The notes under the pieces: generated by a model
Databases searched by the model: none
What the model was told of the DNA's origin: nothing
The model's input: the letters and a program-made list of their open reading frames with translations, nothing else
Part shown: positions 29,018-37,708 of the stretch, piece after piece
Layout: every line of letters starts with the position of its first letter
Numbering within the stretch: the first letter of the stretch is position 1
Source: Actinotignum timonense
GTDB lineage: Bacteria > Actinomycetota > Actinomycetes > Actinomycetales > Actinomycetaceae
DNA: 43,587 nt
Assembly (NCBI RefSeq): GCF_900155575.1
Contig: NZ_LT706966.1
Location: 333,253-376,839, forward strand
Direction: 5' to 3'
Position numbers and translations under genes: made by a program

Positions 29018-30544
29018 CTAGAAGCGGATGGCATCAATCGGTTTGATGCGCAGCGCCATGGTGGCCGGGATAATTCCGCAGAGCGCTCCCACTCCGGCGG
29101 AGATCGCCAGGCCAATAAAGGCGGCCAATACCGGGTATCCCACGCTATCCACCGAGAAGGGCAGGTCGAGCCACCGGGCTAGGGGCGCGGTACGGATGGT
29201 GATAATCGAGGCGATGACCCCGATGAAACCGGCTGCCGTCGTCGCCACCACGGATTCCAGGAATACCGAGGTGAAGATACGGCGCGCGGAGGCGCCCATA
29301 GCGCGGCGGATCCCCATTTCCCGCACCCGTTGCTTCATCGTGACGATGGAAACGGTCAGCAGGCCCAGGGCGCCCACCAGGATCACGATCCCGCCGATGG
29401 CCGCGATAATCGCAGTGACCTGGCGTTCGGTTGATTCCTGGCCGCGCATCTGACTTTCGATGAACTGGCCTTCCACCTGGTAGTTCTTCCCCAGGCGGCC
29501 CTGGAGTACGGAGACGAGGACCTTCTGGGCTTCCGCTTCTTCCCCGCGCGGCACCAGCACCGAAACGGTGGAGGAATTCATGGGGGAAAGCTGAGCCATC
29601 GCGGCGGCGGCCATGCTCTGGTAGGGCACGTGCAGGCGCGGGCTATCCCAGCGCGAGCGGTCCGCAACCACCCCGACTACCGTCATCCGCACCCCGGTGG
29701 GTCCGGATAGCGCGATCTGCGGGTAGCTGGCCAGCGAAGGCTCGCCCATCTCCTTGTAGAGCATTTCATTGACGACGGCGGGGTTCATGAGGCGCTCGCC
29801 ATCCGCTTCGGTGAGCCACCGCCCGCGGGTGAGCTGCACATCGAAGAGCGGGCCGTAGGCCGGGTCCACGGCGAGCATTTCGTAATTCGGTTCCATCATC
29901 CCGAACCCGGGGCGGCCACCTTCACCGAACTCGGTGCTGGCAGAACCATCTCCCACGGGTTCGGCGCCTTCTACCGCGCCGCCGCTTTCCAGCTCTCCGC
30001 CGCCGCTTTCCAGCTCTCCGCCGGATTCCGCCCCGGCCATGCTTTCGGATTCCCAACCCTCCAGGTCCTGAATATCACCGGTGCCGCCAGCCCCGGCCAG
30101 CACCGGCGGGAAGGCGAGGGACACATAGGAAGTGCGCGAGCGCGTCCAATAATTCGCCCCGGCCTTCTCCATGTATTCGGCCACGGTGGTGCCAAAAACA
30201 TCCTCGCTGGCTTGGGAGCCGGCTAGGGTGCCGAGCTGCGCGCCGGTGGGCGGAGCCACGGGATTCGCGTACGGATTGGCGTAAGGATCGGCATAAGGGT
30301 TGGCGTACGGATCAGCGCCGCCCTCCCCGCCGGTGTTATACACCCCGATATTGACGGTGCCGGGTTTGCCCTCCCACTGGGCGAGCTGGTGTTCCCCGGC
30401 GGCGCTAATGAGCTGGCCCAGGGCGAGCACGGTTGCCATCGCCCACACCGCGGCCGCCACCCCAACGAGGGAGAGGATAACTCGCCCGCGATCCACTCGA
30501 ATTTCTTCCCAGGCTTCGAGAACGGCCCCGAAAATGCGTGTCAT
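29018..30544 (-). CDS. ABC transporter permease (MacB/FtsX type)
   Basis: 508 residues. An N-terminal membrane helix (RVILSLVGVAAAVWAMATVL, about 22-41), a large extracytoplasmic domain and three C-terminal helices (around 390-410, 440-465 and 475-495) form the MacB-type layout. The phrase RVREMGIRRAMGASARRIFTS is the FtsX/MacB coupling-helix signature. Such transporters move peptides, antibiotics or lipoproteins by mechanotransmission. The extracytoplasmic domain contains two in-frame repeats, DPYANPYADPYANPYANP (12-bp units) and LESGGGELESGG, which are unusual insertions. The start overlaps the ATPase stop as ATGA. It is the last gene of the adaptor-ATPase-permease operon. Confidence 0.92.
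   Translation of the reverse strand: MTRIFGAVLEAWEEIRVDRGRVILSLVGVAAAVWAMATVLALGQLISAAGEHQLAQWEGKPGTVNIGVYNTGGEGGADPYANPYADPYANPYANPVAPPTGAQLGTLAGSQASEDVFGTTVAEYMEKAGANYWTRSRTSYVSLAFPPVLAGAGGTGDIQDLEGWESESMAGAESGGELESGGGELESGGAVEGAEPVGDGSASTEFGEGGRPGFGMMEPNYEMLAVDPAYGPLFDVQLTRGRWLTEADGERLMNPAVVNEMLYKEMGEPSLASYPQIALSGPTGVRMTVVGVVADRSRWDSPRLHVPYQSMAAAAMAQLSPMNSSTVSVLVPRGEEAEAQKVLVSVLQGRLGKNYQVEGQFIESQMRGQESTERQVTAIIAAIGGIVILVGALGLLTVSIVTMKQRVREMGIRRAMGASARRIFTSVFLESVVATTAAGFIGVIASIITIRTAPLARWLDLPFSVDSVGYPVLAAFIGLAISAGVGALCGIIPATMALRIKPIDAIRF
30261..30320 (-). repeat. Five tandem 12-bp repeats within the permease gene
   Basis: Units starting at 30261, 30273, 30285, 30297 and 30309 follow the pattern GGATnGGCGTAA and encode alternating DPYA/NPYA tetrapeptides. 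They lie at the base of the extracytoplasmic domain, shortly after the first membrane helix. Confidence 0.85.
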
Positions 30545-31221
30545 TTTTCCTCCGGCCAGACGAGCCCATCGTGGATGGTGAAACGGCGATCCGCGCGGGC
30601 GGCCACTTTCGGATCGTGGGTGATCATAATGAAAGTGGCGTTATTTTCCCGCGCCATGCTTTCCATAAGATCCATGACCCGCCCCGCGGTATCCACGTCG
30701 AGGGCGCCGGTTGGTTCATCCGCGAGGAGCACCTGGGGGCGGCGCACGAGCGCCCGGGCGAGGGCCACCCGCTGCTGTTCCCCGCCCGAGAGCTGGGAGG
30801 GCATCGCATCCAGGCGGTCCCCTAATCCCACCCGATCTAGCATCTGGGCAGCTAAGCTGCGGCGTCGAAAAATAGTAGCGGTATCCGAATACAGCAGGGG
30901 CACTTCCACGTTTTGCACGGCGGTGCGGCCACGGAACAGATTGAACTGCTGGAAAACGAAACCGAAAAGGGAGCCGCGCAGGTGGGCGCGCGCCGATTCG
31001 CTCAAGTCCGCCACATCGCGGCCCTCAAAACGGTAGGAGCCGGTATCGGGCAGGTCGAGCATCCCGATGATATTGAGGAGGGTGGATTTCCCCGTTCCGG
31101 ACTGGCCCATAATCGCCACGTACTCCCCGCGCTCGATGCGCAGGTCCACCCCGCGCAGAATCGGCAGCGGGCGGCCGTTCGGGAGGGTGACGGTGCGGGT
31201 CACCTGCTCAAGCTCTAACAT
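30541..31221 (-). CDS. ABC transporter ATP-binding protein (MacB/LolD type)
   Basis: 226 residues. Walker A is in GQSGTGKSTLLN, the Q-loop in FVFQQFNLF, the signature in LSGGEQQRVALARALV, Walker B in VLLADEPTGALD and the switch His in IMITHDPKVA. These place it in the LolD/MacB subfamily of ATPases that pair with FtsX-type permeases. The ATG overlaps the adaptor stop as TGATG, and the stop overlaps the permease start, so the three proteins are probably made in fixed ratio. No substrate is implied by the ATPase itself. Confidence 0.95.
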   Translation of the reverse strand: MLELEQVTRTVTLPNGRPLPILRGVDLRIERGEYVAIMGQSGTGKSTLLNIIGMLDLPDTGSYRFEGRDVADLSESARAHLRGSLFGFVFQQFNLFRGRTAVQNVEVPLLYSDTATIFRRRSLAAQMLDRVGLGDRLDAMPSQLSGGEQQRVALARALVRRPQVLLADEPTGALDVDTAGRVMDLMESMARENNATFIMITHDPKVAARADRRFTIHDGLVWPEEK

Positions 31222-32243
31222 CACATCCCCATCATCGGGTCGGGCGTGGGCTGCGCGCTCGGCACGTACTGGAGGATTTCTTCGCCTTCTTCCAGCCCGC
31301 CGGTGATTTGGATTTGGCGCCCGTCCGTGACCCCGAGTTGCACGGTGCGTTTGGTGGGTTGCCCGCCGTCCGCCGCGGGCAGGTAGACCACGCCCTCGCG
31401 GAAGCGCCCTTCCACCGCGCTCACCGGTACCGTGAGCACCCCGGTGGTATTGCTCCCCGGGATGGTGAGTTTCGCGGCCGAACCGTCGTAGACCTGCTGT
31501 TCGGCGGGAATATCGCAGATAAGGGCGGGTTGCACGCTTCCAGACGCCCCATCCAGACCGCGCGCCTCGGCTTCTTTAGCGCCCAGGCCAGCTCCCGCGC
31601 CGGTTTTTTCCGTGACCGTGCGCAGATTGGTGCAATCGAAAGGCGCCGGGCCGTTCGTGACCGCGAGCTGCCCGGCCGGCGGCAGCGAAGCGAGCGAATA
31701 GAGCTGTTCGGGTTTCACGCTCACCCGAGCGTGGTAGGTGGCCGGGGTGATCGAACCGATGCTTTCCCCGATGGAAACCGGCTGGCCCACGAGCACATCC
31801 ACCGCCACGGTGCCGCTCACCGGGGCGAGCACATTTACGTAACTCACTTCGATATAGGGTTCGCCGGGCACTTCCACTTCGGTGCCGTCCTCAAAAGTTT
31901 CCACGGTGGCGGCGGTGGTTTTTTCTTCTTCGTGGCGGATCCGCAGCAGCCGGTCACCTTCATTGACGACGGCGCCCGCTTTGACATCGACCACGTCCAC
32001 GGTGCCGTTGGCGGTGGCCCGCACGGGAGTGGCCGGATTGCGCATGACGGTGGCATCGAGCGTGAGGGAATTATCGATATCCCCCGGCATGGCCACCACC
32101 GTGGGGATGGTGAAATCCCCCTGGGCCACGAGTTCCGTGGAGGTGCGTTGGCTCGGGAAAAATGCGAACTTGACGAGCGCTGCGGCGATGACGAGGCCGA
32201 GCAGGAGCTTGATGACCTGGAAAATGGTGTCAGTTTTCTTCAT
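31221..32243 (-). CDS. Efflux periplasmic-adaptor-like subunit (MacA/HlyD type)
   Basis: 340 residues from ATG 32243, where AAAGGTG lies 9 nt upstream; a TTG six codons earlier is rejected. One N-terminal membrane anchor (IFQVIKLLLGLVIAAALVKF) is followed by lipoyl/barrel-sandwich halves (VRATANGTVDVVDVKAGAVVNEGDRLL and VLAPVSGTVAVDVLVGQPVSIGESI). The beta-barrel part ends in VYLPAADGGQPTKRTVQLGVTDGRQIQITGGLEEGEEIL, the classical adaptor ending. The long alpha-helical hairpin of Gram-negative MacA is missing, as in Gram-positive homologues without an outer membrane. It is the first gene of the operon. Cys residues in the middle (FDCTNL, LICDIP) may form a disulfide. Confidence 0.88.
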   Translation of the reverse strand: MKKTDTIFQVIKLLLGLVIAAALVKFAFFPSQRTSTELVAQGDFTIPTVVAMPGDIDNSLTLDATVMRNPATPVRATANGTVDVVDVKAGAVVNEGDRLLRIRHEEEKTTAATVETFEDGTEVEVPGEPYIEVSYVNVLAPVSGTVAVDVLVGQPVSIGESIGSITPATYHARVSVKPEQLYSLASLPPAGQLAVTNGPAPFDCTNLRTVTEKTGAGAGLGAKEAEARGLDGASGSVQPALICDIPAEQQVYDGSAAKLTIPGSNTTGVLTVPVSAVEGRFREGVVYLPAADGGQPTKRTVQLGVTDGRQIQITGGLEEGEEILQYVPSAQPTPDPMMGM

Positions 32244-32396
32244 GGACGGGCACCTTTGCACACGGGAAATAGGATTCGGGAAGCCGGGCGTGGCACCGAA
32301 CTACTTGGAAGATTACCGTGACGAGGCCGAAAAATAAATAGGAAAATTCATCACGTTTCTTTTAGTGAGCAACTTACCTTCCGCCGGATACGCCAC

Positions 32397-32427
32397 CGCG
32401 CCGCGGGGGCTGGGCCTCCGCGGCGCG
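32397..32427. terminator. GC-rich hairpin downstream of lysS
   Basis: CGCGCCGCGG (32397-32406) pairs with CCGCGGCGCG (32418-32427) over an 11-nt loop, next to a GTACGACGRCGC copy (32429-32440, minus). It lies in the 283-bp gap between the lysS stop and the start of the efflux operon. Confidence 0.55.
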
Positions 32428-32458
32428 GGCGTCGTCGTACCGAAAAATTACTTTCGAG

Positions 32459-32542
32459 CCGGAGTACTTCCTGAAGCGACCGGGTTATTTCCCCAGCGCG
32501 CCAGGTCATTTCCCCGGCCGGCCGGGTTACTTCCCGGGTTTA
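32459..32542 (-). repeat. Four tandem 21-bp repeats overlapping the lysS stop codon
   Basis: Units at 32459-32479, 32480-32500, 32501-32521 and 32522-32542 share the plus-strand pattern CCgGgTtAtTTCCCC with exact 21-bp spacing. The fourth unit contains the lysS stop (TTA, 32527-32529) and its last codons. The others lie downstream and repeat the stop region in diverged form. Confidence 0.8.
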
Positions 32543-34044
32543 ATGAAGGGGAAGGTGATCGTTTCACGGATCCCCAGGCCGGTCATGGCGGTGAGGAGGC
32601 GGTCGATACCCATGCCCATGCCGCCGGTGGGCGGGAAGCCCTGTTCCATGGCGGCGAGGAAGTCTTCGTCCAGCTGCATGGCTTCCGGGTCACCGTTGGC
32701 GGCTTCGATGGATTGCTGGGTGAGGCGTTCGCGCTGGATAACCGGGTCGGCCAGCTCGGAGTAGGCAGTGCCCAGTTCCATGCCCCGCACGTACAGGTCC
32801 CACTTTTCGGTCAGGCCCTTCTTGGTGCGGTGCGGGCGGGTGAGCGGGGAGGTGTCCTCGGGGAAGTCGTACACGAAGGTGGGTGCGTAGAGCTGGTCCC
32901 CGCACAGTTCTTCGAAGAGTTCTTCCACGATTTTGCCGTTCACCCAGAAGGGCGCGATCGCGATATCGCGGGCTTCCGCGAGGGCTTCGAGGCGTTCACG
33001 CGGGGTATCCACGGTGATTTCTTCACCCACGGCCGCGGAAACCGATTCGTACAGATCGAGTTTCTGCCATTCGCCGCCCAGATCATATTCGGTGCCGTCA
33101 TTCAGGGTGACGGTGGTGGTGCCCAGGGTATCCAGGCAGGCCTGCTGGACGAGGTCCCGGGTAAGTTCGGCCATCGTATCGTAGGTGGCGTAGGCCTGGT
33201 AGGCCTCCAGTGCGGTGAATTCCGGGGAGTGGGTGGAGTCGGCGCCTTCGTTGCGGAAGTTCCGCCCGATTTCGAAGACGCGATCCACGCCGCCCACCAC
33301 CGCGCGCTTGAGGTAGAGCTCGGTGGCAATGCGCAGATAGAGGTCCTCATCGTAGGCGTTAATATGCGTTTGGAAGGGCCGGGCTGCAGCGCCGCCGTGG
33401 ATGGGCTGGAGGATCGGGGTTTCAATTTCCACGTAACTGCGGCGGTCAAAATTGGCGCGCAGCGATTTCATGACCCCGGCGCGCAGCCGCACCATATCAC
33501 GGGCTGCCGGGCGGGTGATGAGGTCGAGGTGGCGCATCCGCACCCGTGATTCTTCGTTGAGGGCAACGTCTTCGCCGGCTTCGTTCTGGTAAATCTTAGG
33601 CAGCGGGCGCAGGGCCTTGGAGGCCATCTGCCATTCGTGGGCGAAAACGGAAAGTTCGCCGCGCTTGGAGGCCCCCACGTGCCCGGACACGAAAATGAAA
33701 TCGCCCAGGTCAACATCCTGTTTGTAGGCGGCCAGGCGTTCTTCGCCCACGTGCGCGAGGGAGAGAATCACCTGGAGGCGATTGCCGCGCCCGTCTTGGA
33801 GGGTGGCGAAAGCAATTTTGCCGCCGGTGCGGGAGAGCATGACACGCCCGGCGATGCCCACCGAGGTCTCGGTTAGTTCTTCGCCGGCTTCAATATCGCT
33901 GTATTGTTCCCGGATCTCCGGGATGGTGGCGGTGATAGGAAGTTCGGCCGGGTAGGCTTCGGTTCCTTCCGCGAGCAGGCGGGCGCGCTTGTCCAGCCGG
34001 ATACGCATCTGTTCCGGGGTTTCACTATCAAGAAATTCACTCAC
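32527..34044 (-). CDS. lysS: Lysyl-tRNA synthetase (class II)
   Basis: 505 residues from GTG 34044 (VSEFLDSETPEQMRIRLDKR), 4 nt after the DUF2520 gene stop. The longer frame overlaps that gene and is rejected. An OB-fold anticodon-binding domain comes first (VGIAGRVMLSRTGGKIAFATLQD). The class II core follows, with motif 2 in RNFRNEGADSTHSPEFTALE and motif 3 in GMGMGIDRLLTAMTG. The N-terminal extension typical of eukaryotes is absent. No clear Shine-Dalgarno site precedes the GTG, so translation is probably coupled to the upstream gene. Confidence 0.95.
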   Translation of the reverse strand: MSEFLDSETPEQMRIRLDKRARLLAEGTEAYPAELPITATIPEIREQYSDIEAGEELTETSVGIAGRVMLSRTGGKIAFATLQDGRGNRLQVILSLAHVGEERLAAYKQDVDLGDFIFVSGHVGASKRGELSVFAHEWQMASKALRPLPKIYQNEAGEDVALNEESRVRMRHLDLITRPAARDMVRLRAGVMKSLRANFDRRSYVEIETPILQPIHGGAAARPFQTHINAYDEDLYLRIATELYLKRAVVGGVDRVFEIGRNFRNEGADSTHSPEFTALEAYQAYATYDTMAELTRDLVQQACLDTLGTTTVTLNDGTEYDLGGEWQKLDLYESVSAAVGEEITVDTPRERLEALAEARDIAIAPFWVNGKIVEELFEELCGDQLYAPTFVYDFPEDTSPLTRPHRTKKGLTEKWDLYVRGMELGTAYSELADPVIQRERLTQQSIEAANGDPEAMQLDEDFLAAMEQGFPPTGGMGMGIDRLLTAMTGLGIRETITFPFIKPGK

Positions 34045-34048
34045 ATGG

Positions 34049-34912
34049 TCATGGTAGACGACGCCGCGCCGCCCGGTCACGTGACGCGGCCCGTATCACC
34101 CGATAGACAGGCGGAATATCCGGATAATTTCCGGTTGCTGCCAGGGCTTCGACCGCGGTGATATCGTCCGGGGTGCTATCGCTTGCGGCGGGTGCGTCTT
34201 CATTTTTTTCGGCGACGACGCCGCTAGCTGGCGGATCAATAAGTTCGATACCGGCGTCGGCCATGGCGAGTGCTTGTTCTTGGAGTCCGCGGGCGTAGGT
34301 GCTGTCCAGTCCGGCGGCGGCGAGCATGCGCTGAACTTGGCCGGCGAGGAGTGCGGTGTGCCGGGAGGCGTGGGTGAGGGCGGCGGCGTAGAGTCCGCGG
34401 TTTTCTTCGGCGAGGACGGAAGGTTCTCCCCCGAGTTCGCTCACGAGGGCCATGCCGATGGGGAGGAGTGGCGCAGAGCTGGTGACTGCCCAGGTGGCGC
34501 CGATGAGTTGGCGCATATCAAGGGAGGTCCCGGTGAACGTCAAGGCCGGATGGAGGGCGAGGGTGAGGGCGCCGGCGGCGGCCGCATCCCGGAGTACGCC
34601 CGTGCCAAAGCGCGCGCTGGTGTGGATGACGAGCTGGCCGGGGCGCCACCATCCCTGCCCGGCGGCGTGTTCCACGACGCCGGGCAGGGCGGCGTCGGGC
34701 AATGCAAGGAGGATGAGGTCTGCGCGGGCGAGGAGGTCTTTGGTTTCGCGCGCGGGTACTCCGGGGAGGAGGGCGTCGAGGCGTTCGCGGCTGGCGCTGC
34801 TGCGGGCCACCGCACCGATGATGGTGTGGCCGGCGGCCCGCAGGGCTGCGCCGAGGACGCTTCCGACTTTTCCGGCCGAGATGATCCCTATGGTCATCCG
34901 GCCCGGTGTCAC
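34049..34912 (-). CDS. Rossmann-like and DUF2520 domain protein
   Basis: 287 residues. The N-terminal half is a Rossmann fold (IGIISAGKVGSVLGAALRAAGH), and the C-terminal half is helical, with LGGEPSVLAEENRGLYAAALTHASRH, the DUF2520 region. Members resemble 6-phosphogluconate or ketopantoate reductase-type enzymes, but their reaction is not firmly known. The GTG start (34912) overlaps the upstream stop as GTGA; an ATG five codons later (34898) is also possible. In many actinobacteria this gene is next to panC, which is missing here, so a pantothenate link rests only on the ketopantoate reductase-like gene upstream. lysS follows after 4 nt. Confidence 0.85.
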   Translation of the reverse strand: MTPGRMTIGIISAGKVGSVLGAALRAAGHTIIGAVARSSASRERLDALLPGVPARETKDLLARADLILLALPDAALPGVVEHAAGQGWWRPGQLVIHTSARFGTGVLRDAAAAGALTLALHPALTFTGTSLDMRQLIGATWAVTSSAPLLPIGMALVSELGGEPSVLAEENRGLYAAALTHASRHTALLAGQVQRMLAAAGLDSTYARGLQEQALAMADAGIELIDPPASGVVAEKNEDAPAASDSTPDDITAVEALAATGNYPDIPPVYRVIRAASRDRAARRRLP

Positions 34913-35778
34913 TTGCGGCCCCGCAACCGATCGTCGATAGCGGAGAGCGCGGCGGTGATGGCCGGCGCGGGGACTCCGAGGCGGGCGGCTTCTTCGAGGA
35001 CCGCGGTGCCCAGGGAGTGGATTTCGGTGCGGTTGCCGTCACGCAGGTCGCGTGAGAGCGAGGAGTGTGCATCGGGTGCGAGGCGGCGCAGCCACGCGTG
35101 GATTTCCGCGGGGCGGGTGGGAACTTTCTCCATGGTGGCGATGCGGGCCAGTTCGGTGCACATCGCTTCGGTGAGTTCCGGGGCGCGTTCCATGGCGCGG
35201 CCGATGGGCAGCCCGGTGGCGCCGGTCAGGAGGGCCATGGCGCATTGGTTGCGGAGTTTGCGCCACAGTACCTGGTTTTCGGTGCCGCGGAAGAACACGT
35301 CAATTCCACCGTTGAGGAGTACGCGCGCGATTTCGCCGTCCATGGCGGTATCGGGCATTTCCACTTTGAGGAATTGGGAGGTGTGTTCGATAACTCCGGG
35401 CGCGGTGCGTTCGCTGATGGTGTAGACGGAGCCGGACCAGGATTCCCCTTCGGTGAGGGTGTGGATGGCACGAGCATGATCGAAGCCGTTGAAGAGCGCC
35501 CCCACTTCTTTGGGGCGGGCCGAGCGAATCGACTTTTCGATGCTGGGGAGGGTGTATGCCTTGGTGCACAGGAGGATTTCACTGCCGCGGGCCGGGCTGG
35601 TTATTGCCGGCACCTGCGCGGTGAAATTACCGAACCGCTTGGATTTAATAACAATTCCGTTGCGGTTAATAACATCTGCGGTGCGCTCGGTAGCAACAAC
35701 CGCGACTTTTTGACCGTTGTGCGCGAGAACTCCCGCGATGAGCCCACCAATACCACCCGGGCCGTAGATATTAAGCAT
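34909..35778 (-). CDS. panE: Ketopantoate reductase-like (PanE/ApbA) protein
   Basis: 289 residues from ATG 35778 (MLNIYGPGGIGGLIAGVLAHNG). The longer open frame runs into the PH-domain gene and is rejected. The N-terminal Rossmann motif GPGGIGG differs from the usual GaGaiG by the Pro, and the conserved Lys of PanE appears in LLCTKAYTLPS. The C-terminal helical domain contains WRKLRNQCAMALLTGATGLPIG, matching the PanE KLxxN region. The predicted reaction is NADPH reduction of 2-dehydropantoate to pantoate for CoA, though related proteins act on other keto acids. It leads an operon with the DUF2520 protein and lysS. TAGGAT lies 7 nt before the start. Confidence 0.82.
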   Translation of the reverse strand: MLNIYGPGGIGGLIAGVLAHNGQKVAVVATERTADVINRNGIVIKSKRFGNFTAQVPAITSPARGSEILLCTKAYTLPSIEKSIRSARPKEVGALFNGFDHARAIHTLTEGESWSGSVYTISERTAPGVIEHTSQFLKVEMPDTAMDGEIARVLLNGGIDVFFRGTENQVLWRKLRNQCAMALLTGATGLPIGRAMERAPELTEAMCTELARIATMEKVPTRPAEIHAWLRRLAPDAHSSLSRDLRDGNRTEIHSLGTAVLEEAARLGVPAPAITAALSAIDDRLRGRK

Positions 35779-35785
35779 GGGAATA

Positions 35786-35791
35786 ATCCTA
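35786..35791 (-). promoter_or_regulatory. Candidate -10 (TAGGAT), panE
   Basis: On the minus strand TAGGAT ends 7 nt before the ATG at 35778. It may also act as a Shine-Dalgarno (AGGA), so leaderless initiation is only one reading. Confidence 0.35.
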
Positions 35792-35866
35792 GATGTAGAA
35801 AAATGTAAAAGTGCGGCTACGCGACGTGTTTCACTCTTGTATCGGGCCGAAATCACTTTCAGGAAC

Positions 35867-37708
35867 CTAGCTGCGGCCCGACCCGGGACTATTGTCATTC
35901 CCTTGGGGGTACGACGGCGCCGTAGGCGCGCCCGGCTGAGTGGGTGCAGCTGGCGGTGCGGCGGGCCGCACAACCGATGGTGCAGCGGGCCCGGCCGGAG
36001 GTAATTCGGGGTGCCAGCCGCGCGGGCCGTTCCCGCGTTCGCGGACGGTGGCGGTGAGGACACGGCTGGCGGTAGCAGCATCCATGTGTTTGGCGTGGGC
36101 ATCTACCGAGAGCCCCACGGTTGCCCAGCGCAGGGTGCCGAGCTGGAAGCGGCGCTCAAGCGGGCCCTGGCTGATAATAGCGGATTGATAGTGTTCGCGC
36201 AGCAAAATTGTTACTTTGCGGTACCAGAACCAGCCGTGCCGCATAATAATGACATCCTCCCCCACGAAAATACCCGAGCGTTTCCACCCGATGGGATCCA
36301 ACCAGCGTGAGGAGCGCGGGTTGGGAATGAATCCGGGGAGGGCACTGTCATCAAGAAGATAACGGCGTAGCTGGACCAGGCTGGGCACCCCGGTGTGAGG
36401 TGGGCGCGCCAAAGCATCGGCAGTTCCAGCGGCAGCGGCGCCACTAGCGGCAGCGGCGCCACTAGCGGCAGCGGTAGTAGCCTCGGATGCGGCATCGGCC
36501 TCGGGAAGCACGTCAGCGTCGGCGTCTTTCGCGAAGCCGAGTTCACGCGCAACGGCGAGGACATCCTCGACCGTTCCTACCGGGACCAAGGCATCATTTG
36601 CGGTCTTGGCTGCTTCCATCGCTTCGGAAATCGAGCCGGAAATAACGCAGCTTTCTACTTTCCACCATCCGGGCCACAAATTCGGTTTTTTGAAGGCCAG
36701 CGCGTGGACGCGATAGGAAGGTAACCCGAGGGTACGCCGGGATAACAGCCCTTCTTGTTTTTCCACGCCTTCGGCCGTGGGTGAGATGCGGGCTCCCCAA
36801 TTGGCTTGCAGGGAGCTCACGGGCTGCCATATCAGCGCGATGATGAGGAAGAGGAGGGCGAAGGAGCCGCCTTCATCGGTAAGCAGATAGGTGGTGACCG
36901 ACCCGGCCACCGTGATAATAGCGAGGAAGATTCGCGGGGACAGCACGAGGGATGCGAGGAACCGCCGCGCGGACATGGCATACAGGTGCGGGCGTGCTTC
37001 TGGAGCGCTGACGGTGGCAAGATCGGGAACTTCCGAGCTATCCCCGCTGCGCATTTTATCCGCGAGCGAGAGCACGAGGGGCCGCAGTTTTTCAGCGTGG
37101 GGCAGCGCCAGCCACCCGATCTCTACTTTTTCTCCACCGGAGGTAATAGTGAGGCTGGCTTGGCGCACCAACCGGGCGAGGAGTTTTTGGGTGACATCCA
37201 CGCTTTGGATACGATCCCAGCGCACGTGGCGGTGCTGTTTGAACAGCACGCCGCTGCGCATATGCACCCCGTCCGCATCGAACATCCAGGCCATATGCCG
37301 CCATTGGATGGCCGCGACGATCCCGGTAATGAGGGTGACTACCACCGCGATACCCACCGCGATCAGCCAGAAGGAACGCAGCAGATAAACAACATCACGC
37401 CAGACCATTCCGGGCGAATCGGTATCCTCCAAGCGCTGAATAATCAGCCAGCCGCCCGCGACCAGCACGAAGAACCACAACGAGAGCAGCGAACTCCACG
37501 GCGTCCATTTCGAGACCGGCTGCCAGGTGCCCGAGATCGCGGTGCTACTCACTCCGGGTGCAACGGGTAGCGCACCGGGAGCTGCGGGTAGCGCGCCCGG
37601 CGTACCCACCGCGCCCGCTGTGCCCGCCAGCTCGGCAGGTGCGGCCGGCAGCGCGCCGCTTACTCCCATCGCGCTTCCCGCTTCCGGGGATGTTTCGGTG
37701 CCGGCCAT
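35867..37708 (-). CDS. Large PH-domain membrane protein (YdbT-like)
   Basis: 613 residues. It has bacterial PH-domain (bPH_2) repeats on paired membrane helices. The first pair of helices lies near residues 70-125 (LWFFVLVAGGWLII; LIAVGIAVVVTLITGIVAAI) and is followed by the PH phrase HVRWDRIQSVDVTQKLLARLV. A second pair lies near 260-300, and a last PH phrase lies near 520 (YRKVTILLREHYQSAIISQG). The N-terminal ~55 and a mid-protein run (ASGAAAASGAAAAGTADA, with two 18-bp DNA repeats at 36431-36466) are low-complexity Ala/Pro/Gly. The ATG follows the stop of the smaller PH gene with no gap. YdbS/YdbT pairs in Bacillus affect resistance to bacteriocins and envelope stress; the role here is unknown. 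Confidence 0.85.
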   Translation of the reverse strand: MAGTETSPEAGSAMGVSGALPAAPAELAGTAGAVGTPGALPAAPGALPVAPGVSSTAISGTWQPVSKWTPWSSLLSLWFFVLVAGGWLIIQRLEDTDSPGMVWRDVVYLLRSFWLIAVGIAVVVTLITGIVAAIQWRHMAWMFDADGVHMRSGVLFKQHRHVRWDRIQSVDVTQKLLARLVRQASLTITSGGEKVEIGWLALPHAEKLRPLVLSLADKMRSGDSSEVPDLATVSAPEARPHLYAMSARRFLASLVLSPRIFLAIITVAGSVTTYLLTDEGGSFALLFLIIALIWQPVSSLQANWGARISPTAEGVEKQEGLLSRRTLGLPSYRVHALAFKKPNLWPGWWKVESCVISGSISEAMEAAKTANDALVPVGTVEDVLAVARELGFAKDADADVLPEADAASEATTAAASGAAAASGAAAAGTADALARPPHTGVPSLVQLRRYLLDDSALPGFIPNPRSSRWLDPIGWKRSGIFVGEDVIIMRHGWFWYRKVTILLREHYQSAIISQGPLERRFQLGTLRWATVGLSVDAHAKHMDAATASRVLTATVRERGNGPRGWHPELPPAGPAAPSVVRPAAPPAAPTQPGAPTAPSYPQGNDNSPGSGRS

